Assembly (NCBI GenBank): GCA_025331125.1
Contig: JAOALB010000034.1
Span: 302,506-366,505, forward strand
Direction of reading: 5' to 3'
Source: Mycogone perniciosa
Lineage: Eukaryota; Ascomycota; Sordariomycetes; Hypocreales; Hypocreaceae
DNA: 64,000 bases
Made by a program: the position numbers and the translations under genes. Every line of letters starts with the position of its first letter. Position 1 is the first letter of the stretch. The notes below the pieces were generated by a model. That model saw only the letters and a list, made by a program, of their open reading frames with translations, made no database searches and had not been told where the DNA came from. Positions 21,261 to 31,203 of this stretch are shown one piece after another.

Positions 21261-22509
21261 TTACATTGACTCTTGGTCAGCATCTTCCTTCAGCTCGATC
21301 AAGAAGTCGCGGGTAACTTCAAAGCTCAGCCAGCTTGAAGCCATACTAGGAGCAACCTTGAGGAGATTAGGGACGATGCCTTTGTACAGTCCTTTTATCC
21401 CTTCTTGAACCACGATGATTCGCACGGCATCTGAAATGGACTTGTATTGGTATCCCATGCCTGACATGGTATTTATCTGGAATCGTCGACGTAGCACATC
21501 ACTGAATGCATTTGTTAGCCCGAAAGGAAATAATAGATCCCTTGGTAAGAGGGAGGCCCAAGGAAGTAGCTCACAAGGGATAGGTACAAGTCTGCGCCAC
21601 CGCACCGGACATAGCGCCAGCAAGAAGTTTACGCAAAGCACTCGGATTTTTGTCGCCCTCAGGTGTAAGTGATTTGCGAATTGACTCGTACACCATAAAG
21701 TTCAGGCCGACCTGCAGAGGTTATCAGCAAATTTGAAATATGAGTTTGGTTTCGAGTTCTCGCACGTAAGGAGCTACACCAGCCACTGTGGGGATGATGC
21801 CGCGGTACAAAGCTGAGATGCCACCCTCGGTCTTGTACATATAAACCATGGTTGCCCACATACCCGGCAACTTTTTGGGCTTGGCGCCTAGCTCCGCAAA
21901 ACTGGCCGACTGGATGGACAAACGTGTCCGGACGATGTCGAGAGGATACGTGAAGAAGACAGACGTTACTCCAGCAGCACCTCCGCAGATGAGGCGTGTA
22001 ATGGGACTTAGGTCAGATCCTGGGTAGGGCTCAAAGACGTTCTAGTTACTCAGTTAGTTTCGTAGTCTGTCATCAAACTAAGCTTTTGACTCGCACGGCG
22101 CAGGAATACCATACCCGTTTGTAAAAATTATAGCTGCTGAACTGAACAGCAGAATAAGGAACGATACGGATGCAGTTGGTTCCGTTCCCTCGCATGAAGC
22201 CCCTCCAGCCTTCCTCCCTCCACATCTTGCCCAACGCTTGGCTGACAGACAATTTGTACGCATCTCGCCCTGCGCTCTGAACTTGCATGAGAATTTTGAG
22301 TCGTTCCAACGGAGATACAACCGTTCGGGAAACGGCGCCCGCAACGCCGCCAGCGCAGAAAGCCGCAACGACAGGCTGGGAGATTGTATCGCGCGCTTGG
22401 AGAAGCCAATCGGCGGTCGCAGGGGGCTTTATCACATCTGGTTCTGACTACACGATCTGTTAAAGAGGCACCGTGGCTGATTGGATCGAACTTGGCATAC
22501 AGCAGACAT
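21261..22509 (-). CDS. Mitochondrial carrier (SLC25), APS/PAPS or adenine-nucleotide type
   Basis: Exons (minus) 22509-22501, 22447-22115, 22041-21766, 21711-21575, 21501-21261; 331 aa. Three tandem carrier repeats each have the P-x-D/E-x-x-K/R signature: SPLERLK, YPLDIVR and YPFDVLR. Six membrane helices and an inner-membrane location follow from the family. Phrases such as GFMRGNGTNCIRIVPYSAVQ and LNFMVYESIRKSLTPEG place it with yeast YPR011c-like carriers, reported to move adenosine phosphosulfates, and near SLC25A23/42; the substrate is therefore uncertain. The first coding exon is just ATG TCT GCT: the large frame otherwise starts only at GTG, and the upstream ATG plus a 53-nt GTATGC intron restores MSA-SEPDVIKPP, as expected for homologues. 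Confidence 0.9.
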
Positions 22510-23890
22510 GGTGGCAGGAAGTGCTACCAGGACGCAACCGGGGTTTCGGTTAGATCTCAGCAACCCTTCCTCGATACACAAAGGCTAGATGATTGTGTTG
22601 ACCGGTCTCGTTTCATTAAATGCGATGCGGTCCGTTCCCTTCTGGCTAGGCTTTCGTCCAAATGTTGCGGGAGATTGGGGACTCCTCTTGTCGGTCTAGG
22701 GATGCAGATGGGCGACTCTAGGCTCGGCCAAAACGATGGCATACTATCTCAAGGAAGTATCAGGTCAGTGAGGTGTGTCGGACGCTGATATCGCCTCGAA
22801 TTGCCGCCCTTCGGCGACGCCGTTTTGACTACCGTTGTCGCTGACCTGGTAGAGTGCACGATACCTAGCGATGTCTGACAATGGAAAGCCAGTTCTGAAA
22901 CAAGAGTAGAAACCAAGAGAGTGATTGAGAAGGCAATGCCTCGAGGGTGTTAGCGTCGCATTTGATTTATTAAGGGTAAGTAAGCTAAGTGTAAACGTGA
23001 TGGGCTTGGCGGAGCAGATGACTTTTCGTCGGTGCTCGTGCGCGCTTTGCTTTCGGATTATCGTCGGCGAGGAGCCATCTCCCTCGACGTCACCGAGTTT
23101 TCATTCCCGTGTTGTATTATTAACCTGCAGCAGTTGGGGGAAAGCACAACTTAGGAGCCAACTTATGCAATTGATTGTGGATTAAATTCAATATTTCTGC
23201 AAAGTACTTGATTCTGTTGCCATCGGTACACGCCACAGAAAGTTTATACCCAGAACCACTACTGCTAGGTACTTAGGTACTCAGTATTAGAGATGTATGG
23301 AGTATACGTAGTAGTAATTGATCAAACATGAGTACCTACTACATAGGTACCTACTATCTATCTAATGCACCTTTGGTATTGGGACCTTAGCATCTACCTC
23401 GGTAGGTAGTACTTCGTACATAAGCAGATAAAAGCCATGTATCATATCCTTGGGCAAGTAAATAAGTTCGGGCTCTTTAATACCAAGGGCAGTCCTCAGA
23501 TTCAACATCATTCTCTTCCAACCTTGGGATTGAAGGTTGCGCTGGATACACAAGTAGTTTGATAGTACATAGGGATTAGTTAATTAACACACATTGAAGA
23601 TTGCCTCTACAGCCAATTCTCTAACTAGCCCACGATGCGCACATCTTCATCGGAGCATGCCCGCCATCACAAAACATTGCGAGTGATGGAGGTTGGCATG
23701 ACCTCTGTCATAGAACTCACAACAGGGAGTCTACGTCATATGAGCTTCGGCTGAGTGGACAGGCACCTAGAACACCGTACAAGACGAGAGATGAGAGAAG
23801 AAAACAAAGCCAGTCCAAACAAGTAACGTGTGTCTCCGGAAGGATTAACATGTAGCCTGATTATGCTTGAGCAACGCCGAAAGGTCTCAA
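22510..23890. other. Intergenic: carrier promoter and SR-factor 3' flank
   Basis: 1.4 kb; no gene supported. 22780-22850 is locally GC-rich; 23260-23400 is packed with TAGGTAC/GTACCTA words (for example TACATAGGTACCTACTA at 23339). A 63-residue open frame at 23362-23553 (-) has no family features. Confidence 0.6.
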
Positions 23891-25041
23891 TCATTCGGCA
23901 ATATCAAGATCGTCGTGGGCGGGAGGGGGGCTCTCAACTGCTTTGTAAGATACTGTTAGTAGGGGATTTTGAATATGGGACAAGGCAAAACCAGTCATAC
24001 CTTTCCTATCATCACCATTGGTTCCATTCTCCTTCCTGTCGCGTTCATCACGATCGTCCTTGGTATCTCGATCTCGATCTCTGTGATTAAACGATCAGTT
24101 AGCTGTCATGTTAGATTGATTGTGTTTTGAGTAAGCCTACCGATGGTCAGGGCTGCGAGACCGGTCACGATCCCTGCGACTATCGCGATCATAGTCACGA
24201 TCACGGTCCCTGCGATCATCTTTTCGTGGAGAGTAATCACGAGTGCTACGGCGCGGAGAAGGAGAGCGGCCGCGGCGAGGGGAGCGAGGCCCACGGCGGT
24301 CACGGTCACGACCAGATTCAAAACGCCACGAAGCAGAAGGGGGTGTTCTGGCCCACTGTGTATATGTCAGCTGCCGGAATCTGTGTTGGCAGGAATAGAC
24401 ATACTTCAATCTTCAGTAGATCATCCCGTCCGATGCGCTTGTTATGCATTTCATGGTATGCATCGTCGGCATCACGTCGGTCCTCATACTCGACAAAGGC
24501 AAAACTCCAGCCAGGTCAGTGAGTGTAGGGTCATATATATACTGGGAAAGTACTTACAGCCGACTCGAAGTAGAACGTGGCGCAGGGATATCGCACCGGA
24601 CCAGACGTCCATAGCTATGTAAAGATGTCGTCAGCGCGAAAAAATCAGAGCAGAGTGAGGGCGCAGCCGATCATGGTATTTTGTTTTCTCTTTGGGAGAT
24701 TTTCGACCATGTGTACTCGCGTGTGCAAGTGCAAGCGAACCGTCGACTCGAACGAATAACATTCTCGAGGCGATCAAGCAAAACGCATCGACCGACGTGG
24801 CAAGAAAAGGGAGAGGAGAGGTTGGGGCGAGGGCGAGGGCGAGGGCGGGGGCGAGGACGTGGCATCAAATATGATGATCGAGATATCGGCATGACTCCTC
24901 GTCGCTGGCGTAGACGTGGGTGCGAGCGTGGGCGTGGGCGTGGACGTGGTTGACATACCGTTCGAACTCGTAGGCAAGGTCGCGAGCGCGGGTGCCGTGG
25001 CTGAAGCCGGTCACGTAGAGTGTGGTGCCGCCGCGAGACAT
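23891..25041 (-). CDS. SR-type RNA-binding splicing factor
   Basis: Exons (minus) 25041-24959, 24614-24558, 24504-24405, 24355-24141, 24080-24001, 23952-23891; 198 aa. One N-terminal RRM: TTLYVTGFSHGTRARDLAYE (RNP2) to RLFAFVEYEDRRDADDAYHE (RNP1), then WARTPPSASWRFESG and an RS/RD-rich tail (RSPSPRRSTRDYSPRKDDRR, repeated RDRD). This is the fungal single-RRM SR protein that acts in pre-mRNA splicing in the nucleus. It is odd that intron 1 is 344 nt while the others are 48-60 nt; this intron is C-rich in the transcript (repeats of CCACGCCCACG and CCCTCGCCCTCG). The tail is acidic and ends AHDDLDIAE. Confidence 0.9.
24800..24960 (+). repeat. GGGCGA low-complexity tract in SR-factor intron 1 (G-quadruplex-prone)
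   Basis: On the plus strand GGGGCGAGGGCGAGGGCGAG continues with more GGGCGGGGGCGAG around 24823-24857, giving at least four G3 runs with 3-nt loops. A second tract, GTGGGCGTGGGCGTGG-like, lies at 24915-24950. On the gene's own strand these are C-rich. Confidence 0.8.
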
Positions 25042-26751
25042 GATGGCTCCGCAAAGTGAGTGAGTACAGTATTCAATGAAAGCAATGGTTTTGCGATAGG
25101 CCTGATGATGCGGTCCAGGAAATGTTTGCTAATTTGAGGAAACTGGTGCAGCGGACGGTCACAAAAGTACGCCGTTGAATTGCGAGAAGCGTGAGTTGGT
25201 AAGGGAAAGTTTTAATCTGCTGACGTAACTGAAAGCGTTCATTTCTTTGTACGGAATACCTATCGGTGCTTATGTAACTTACTAACCAGACTGAAACAGC
25301 TCTACCAATCTACTCACATGTCGCGAGTTCCAGCCGAACAAGCCCTGAATTGATCCGGTCATGGACGCGTGGAGGTAGTATGAATATCACAAGCCTCATC
25401 ATGAAAAACCGACTACTCTCTCCGCAACCGTATCTGAGGTATCTCGAGGGCAGAGAATAAATGCAAGCACAATTTATAAAAAGGAGAAGTCTATATGATG
25501 GTTCGCAATGACACGCCATTCATCGGTACCTCTGGGGTTCCACGGATATCCGCCCGGCTAATACCTAATTCGGTGGTTTCAGCCATTTTCACTTCCCTTG
25601 ATCTGAAGTCATCAGTGTAGCAATGTCACAGTTGTCCAACGCTTAGGAGACAGACATTAATGAACCCACACACTGTCTCAGCAACGGGTTGAGCATTTCC
25701 AGCGCATCACCCGCACAAAAAATGGGGCGGAGGTGTGCGTGGATGAACTCGGGGGGACTTCACATGACCCTTCTAAGTCATAGACATACATAATCAAACT
25801 ACCTTATTTTCCTACACCATTATGAGTGGATTCCTCTTCTGATTGCCATTTGTGAGTTCGAAAACCCCCCATTCTAAGACCACTACTAGTATTGACTGGT
25901 TATATAGCAGAAAAGCGATCTCGTGGCTATGGTGAGAATAACATCGATGATGATCCAGCGTTAGTTTAAGTTCGCGGAAGATCATATCGGCTATTGGCCA
26001 AAGCTATCAAGGGGAGAGGAAATGGTGTTATATCTTCTGACCGACCGAAAGAGTTTCCTTGCCCCCTGAATAACTTGGACATTCTAGTTCATAGTAAAAT
26101 ATTTGGCACGTCCTTCTCATTCGGGGCTTGCAGTCTTATAGGATCAATTTGCTCGTGGCTGGAATCATCCGGTTCATACATTCCTGTTTCGCCACGTCCA
26201 CCACAGCTCCATCTCGTCCTTGGGGATAAATGGACATACGGATATTCTTATCACTTCTTTCTCTCTGTGTAGGTCCATAAAATTGTCCTCTGGGGTCTAC
26301 TCAAATTAATGGCTGGTAAGTTCTACCTGTGGCCTACGTCCGTGCATTCCATCTGCATCCTCTTCATTTACAACAACCCTTGTAGCTCATCAAGCTGAGT
26401 CGCATAGAGGGTTCAAGAGGTCGTAAGCCATTAGGCAATCTGACTTTCAGGCCATACATGATCCTAGAACCAGACTTGCCTTGTAGCATACATTCCCATT
26501 TTGCTAGTATCTTAATTCAAAACAGGCATTAAAACAGCAATAAGATACTTTTATTACAAGGCCTCCGAGTCCATGCAATAGATATCACCTAGTTTACAAC
26601 GAAAGGCTGATTTGGGGACTTTGACCATTGCTTCACAGATGCGATAAGTATATCTTATTTTGCTTTGGCTTTTATTGTATTCATTTGTTACCCCCACCCT
26701 ATACTGCCGCTCAGATGATCAAAATAAAGAGAGCTATAAGCTTTTGTCCGC
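25042..26751. other. Intergenic: SR-factor promoter and fimbrin 3' flank
   Basis: 1.7 kb between two minus-strand genes. A 92-residue open frame at 25994-26272 (+) has no recognisable domain and no good support; nothing else is seen. Confidence 0.55.
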
Positions 26752-28923
26752 CTACATTTTCTCCTGAGTCGCCATGAGAGATCCTGGTAAAACAAGTGTC
26801 AGCAATAAAGAAATGGAGGTGAAACCGAAGATATTGCTGATATAACTTACCAATAAAAGTAGTCACTAAGCGACTGCGAACTTGGCATATGTCCTCAGGG
26901 ACAAGCCAGATGGTTGCGCCGAGCTTCCGGGCAATGCTGATACTCAGTTTGGCATTCATATACGCATCCTCACCCGTCTGACCGGGAGTTACAAGATCAT
27001 AATCAACGTAGCTGCTTTTCATTCCGTTGAGGACATCCAACAGGAACACACCGGAGCCAATAGCAGGATCCTTGAAGGATCTGATAACGGAACTGCGGCC
27101 CCCTTTCCTTGACATGTCGTTAGCCCATTTGACCATCTCGGCATCTGTTATTTCTCTCTTGCCAAGCTTCTGTGCCAGTGATGACAGAGTCAAGGTGATA
27201 TCCTTTCGCATGAGCTGCCACACAAGGCCGAGTGTTAGTGTTCTTTGACCGTCTGTAATATCCGCCCCTTGGATGCCGACTAGTGAGAACCCATTTTGCT
27301 TGCCTAGTTCAATGGCATAATTGGTGTTCTCCACAGCTTTGAATCTTAACATCTCGCCACCATGAGCAGGTGCCTTGTTAACATGACGCCAATTAACGGA
27401 TCCCTTGATGATTTTGTCATAAGCTTGCAGAAGCGCTGATCCGTCCCTCAAGTCGTCAAAAAACGACACAACGGCTGGTTGGACGTCAAGACTGTTGAGC
27501 CACAAAGTAAAGACTCTTGCCTCGCGCTCTCCTTCAGCATCGAAATCCTCGACCTGAAGCTTCTCCTCCTCAGTAATAGGATCAAGTGCTGGATGGTTAT
27601 TGAAGAGGTTCGCTACGAAGGCAAGATTGAGTTTAGGGTTTCCAGCAACCAGTGATGACGGTGTCAGGAATTTGCGACACTCGAGCTTGTCCGCTTCTTG
27701 TAGAACTTCTTCGGCCCTTTGTAGAAGATCTCTTGTTTGCAGCGGTGATCGTGTGCAACCATACTCAGATCCAATCTGCGCGAGCAGCACAGCATAGTTC
27801 TCGCCATCCTTAACATCGCTCGAAAAATTGTGCACCCTAACGAAAGAGCAGTCAGTGTGAGTTCACATCTATTCGCAATATGGTGTACATACCTTCGTGG
27901 CCAGTTGGCAGCCTTAAGATGATAGTTGAACCAGCGAAGAAGGATTTGCTCAGGGGGCAGTCTTAAAAACTGCTCCAACGTTTCATCTTCCTCCAAGAGT
28001 CGGTAGAGTTCTGGGTGGAGTTTTATATCAATCTTGCTTAAAAGGCCACGTCGAATGATTTGCCAGATAAGGCCGAGAACAAGATGCTCGCGAACCTCGA
28101 TGATGTCTCCAGCGCCTATATTAACAACCGAACAGCCAATACCTTTGCATGATTCAATTACGACGTTATTGTTCTCGCTCATCTGGAAAGCGTTGAGAGT
28201 TCGGCCCTTCTTTCCAGGCATATTCAACACTCGCTCATCAATTGTATCAGGGACACTATCGTTGATGAGCTTGGCAAGAACAAGACCATCTCTGCACTCG
28301 TCAAACATTTCGAATGTGTCCGTGGGAAATGGGAGTCGGTTCCCAATGTCCGAATCACCTGCTAAGACAGCGTTGATGTGGCGAGTGAATTCGGTCCGTT
28401 CATCTTCGTTGATAGTATGGGTAGTGTTGGAATTTGAGCCCTGGACCTGGATCTTGCCGCCCACGCTACCTTTGGAAACATGGCCCTGGGATACAGCTGC
28501 GCCCCCGCCGCTGGGTGTGGTGACAGTCGAAATTCGCTTCTGGGCAGGGGAACCCACACGTAGCTTGGCGATCAGCTGCACGATGTTAGAAACGGAGCTG
28601 ATAGGGTCCAAATGAGTATGGACAAACCCCAACATAGTCTTCAAGCTCTACACGCCGTGAAGAGTCAAGATCAACCTCCTTAAGAGCTTGGCGAACAACG
28701 TCATATGGCTGATTCTCGCTCTGCTGGGTAGCTTTGATGGCAGTAGCTTCGTCTATATATCCCCGATCCTCAAAATCGAGTCGTTGAAAAGCATCGGACA
28801 GAGAAAAGATCTCATTCTGCTGGAATTGAGGAAACTTCCTGTAGAAAGAGAGGCAGTGGTGTCAGTAGGGCTAGTCAATAACAGGCCGGGATAGACTGAC
28901 CTCTGTAATTTGAGGACATTCAT
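26752..28923 (-). CDS. SAC6: Fimbrin (plastin), actin-bundling protein
   Basis: Exons (minus) 28923-28901, 28838-28628, 28575-27893, 27836-26851, 26783-26752; 644 aa, matching the family. The N-terminal about 80 residues are an EF-hand-like pair (IFSLSDAFQRLDFEDRGYID; LEDYVG), followed by four calponin-homology domains arranged as two actin-binding modules: FDECRDGLVLAKLINDSVPD, DVKDGENYAVLLAQIGSEYG, DLRDGSALLQAYDKIIKGSV and GVFLLDVLNGMKSSYVDYD. By family knowledge it bundles F-actin in endocytic patches, cables and the contractile ring. The last coding exon holds only the SLMATQEKM end. All introns are short GT-AG (52-67 nt). Confidence 0.96.
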
Positions 28924-29496
28924 GCTGGAGAATGAAGTCTGCTATTCACAATGAAAGTGACAAGCTGTGGATGACAGTAGCGGTGATGGATCTCCGTCTA
29001 AGAGCGAAAGCTTAAAACCACTTTGCAGAATACTGCTGCCTGGCTGCTCTGTAATCCGTCGCGCAGCTTGAGTTCCTCTCGGAAACACCCAATTGCAGTT
29101 ATAAGTTCCCAGATTGAAAGATGTCGATAACAGGCGGCGCGTGGAAGAAAGTGAGGGGCAAGACGGGAAGGTCGGGGTGATGTAATTGCTTTAGTACGGA
29201 GTACAGGTAGTTGTAACTGCGGGTACGGAGAATAGGATCCACCAGCACCAGGTTGCCAGGCACCACCGCCTTAATAAACAGGGTGGCAAGGAGTTACGTA
29301 CTCGTATGCTTTCAGCAAAGCCACCAATTGCTTGCGTGCGCATGAATTTTCCCTAATGTGTGCCAAGTAATACTACTAGGTATATACTACTCAGTACTTC
29401 GTACAGACGGCGGTCAACTACTACCTAGTATTACGACTAGGTACAAAGTTCTAGGCAGTACTGAGCTATCAGTACCTAGTACTGGGTTACCAACCA
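28924..29496. promoter_or_regulatory. Divergent promoter between fimbrin and the RING/ankyrin gene
   Basis: 573 bp head-to-head spacer. Contains TACGGAGTA (29195-29203), TACGGAGAA (29224), and in 29370-29490 a dense array of TACTAGGTA, TACCTAGTA, AGTACCTAGTACT and CAGTACTTCGTAC words. Confidence 0.65.
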
Positions 29497-30325
29497 ATGG
29501 GCCCCTGCAAGACGTGCGACGAGCCGTTAGTGGTCCATCTGGACCAAGGCGAGGACGGCGGCGGCGAAGGTCAAGTTCCTGATGACCTCGAACTCCAATG
29601 CGGTTGTCACTTCCATTGGTATGCACCCTGGCTATCAAATCTATTCCACCCTGGCATCTAATCTTGAAGCCAGGCAATGTCTGATGGATGACGCCTCATT
29701 AGTATCTGCCTCTCTCAGATGCCCTGCTTGTAACACGTATTTACCTGTCAACGAGGCAGGCGCCTCCTCGACTACCAATGTTGTCCAGGCTGTTGTCCAG
29801 GCACCAACTGGCGCTACCATTTTCGCAGATTATACCAACGAGGGCGGTCTGCAGCATAATCTTGACATCCTGCCCTCCATTAAGGAGGAGGCCTACGTCC
29901 AAAATAACCCTGGAGCGCTGCCAGCGCGCGCCCTTCACGTCATGTGCGCTGAGGGTGATGTTGAAGGAATGGTCGAGCTTCTGCGAGATATAGCCGACCA
30001 AGACGCAGCAGATAGTATAGGATCCATTGTGCGCTATCAAGATCCATTGGCTGATATGAAGAGCGGTCTTCATCTAGCCATCCAACATATGCACGAGGAG
30101 GTTGCCTGGCTCCTTCTATGGCTCTCATCGACACTGTCTACGGCGTCGTTCCCTGATCCGATTCGCCGAGCAGTTGAATCAGCAGGCGTGGGTCGCATGA
30201 ACGTGGGAATCGAAGAAGACATACGCAGCCTACGAGATAACCAGGGCCGCACAGTCGAGCAATTGGCTGGACAACTGCAAGGACCTTGGTCCATGCTGTT
30301 GGAAGCGGGCCTCTTCTCCCCCTGA
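29497..30325 (+). CDS. RING-type zinc finger plus ankyrin-like protein, function unknown
   Basis: Exons 29497-29618 and 29674-30325, 257 aa. The N-terminus has paired metal ligands: CKTCDEP, CGCHFHWQCLMDD and RCPACNTYL, an atypical RING-H2-like pattern that suggests E3 ubiquitin-ligase activity or another zinc-binding role. The phase-2 intron (GTATGC donor, GCCAG acceptor) falls inside the His/Cys core and splicing makes FHWQC. The C-terminal half contains ankyrin-like helices (ALHVMCAEGDVEGMVELLRD, GLHLAIQHMHEEVAWLLLWL). I recall similar uncharacterised proteins in filamentous fungi but no assigned name. The start was chosen as the first ATG upstream of the first Cys pair. Confidence 0.8.
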
Positions 30326-31203
30326 ACAACTAACTGTACTGTTGGATGGAGTACGGAGTATCTAGTATTATGTAGTGCCTATAAACACGGGCCTCTCCAA
30401 ATGACCTTACTCGCAAGGTAGTGGTGTATATCCTCCCTTGCCTTTTATTTGCCTACTTCCTAGCAGGCACTCAGCAAGATGCACATATGAGTGTATCCCA
30501 AGTGTCTACTAGTCTAAATAGTGGAAGTATAAATTTCTCTATGAGAAGCTGTTGGTTCCCTACCAATTCAGTACTCGTACTCCCCGTATAAAGGACGAGG
30601 TTAGAAGTCTTTGTCTTGAACTTGGACAACCCGTATGGGAGAGTGAAGAGCAATTAATAAGGCAGTACTCCGTAAGGTCAGAAGATAATCACCGCCACTC
30701 GTAATGGAATACGTATCGCACGCACAACTGGGTACCATATGGTTTCCCAGGAGAGCTGAACCCACTGCTTACTTTATCGCCATTTACGGTCCACCTTTCC
30801 CTTGTTCGAGATGCAGGTAACTAGCAGTAGTAAGTATAGTGACTTCGATCAAAAGAGTCCTTCGAGCATTACGACTGTTGCGCTCCATATACAAGACAAC
30901 TGCCTGGGTACTACAACTTAATATGGGGCTACACCTACTTCATGTAGGGTGGGGCACGCACTGCTGCCTCATGCGATGAGTGTACACAATCGTTAGCTAT
31001 CTCGTCACTGTTACGATCGTTCAACAAGATTCACACAAGGTTAATTGTTTTGGGGCAACCGACCCTCAACTGCTACCACGTTGGCGCCGCTGCTCCGAAG
31101 CAAGCACGGGCATTTCCTACCTCGTTGGCTTGTTCGCTATTATCTCACAGGCAACCGCACACGCACAAGCCTTCAAACTACATGGCGCACTCATCTGGTC
31201 TTG
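30326..31203. other. Intergenic: RING/ankyrin 3' flank and DDHD-gene promoter
   Basis: 878 bp with two exact motif copies (TACGGAGTA at 30352-30360, TACTCCGTA at 30666-30674). Short open frames around 30980-31200 lead into the DDHD gene but lack ATG-supported coding similarity. Confidence 0.55.

Larger units (their letters stand above)
1801..30674. repeat. Dispersed 9-bp motif TACGGAGTA / TACTCCGTA (nine exact copies)
   Basis: Exact copies read by eye at 1801, 9602, 11515, 13484, 20861, 21006, 29195, 30352 and 30666 (start positions), on either strand. All lie outside coding exons. Near variants (TACGAAGTA, TACTTCGTA, GACTCCGTA) accompany several. Chance would give well under one copy in 39 kb. 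Confidence 0.75.

Noticed and set aside
24681..24953. Plus-strand frame rich in Gly-Arg repeats
   Set aside because: It is the antisense of the GC-repeat intron of the SR gene; the GRGRGR pattern comes from the simple repeat.
25994..26272. 92-residue plus-strand open frame between SR factor and fimbrin
   Set aside because: No domain, no clear splice partners, and ordinary noncoding composition.
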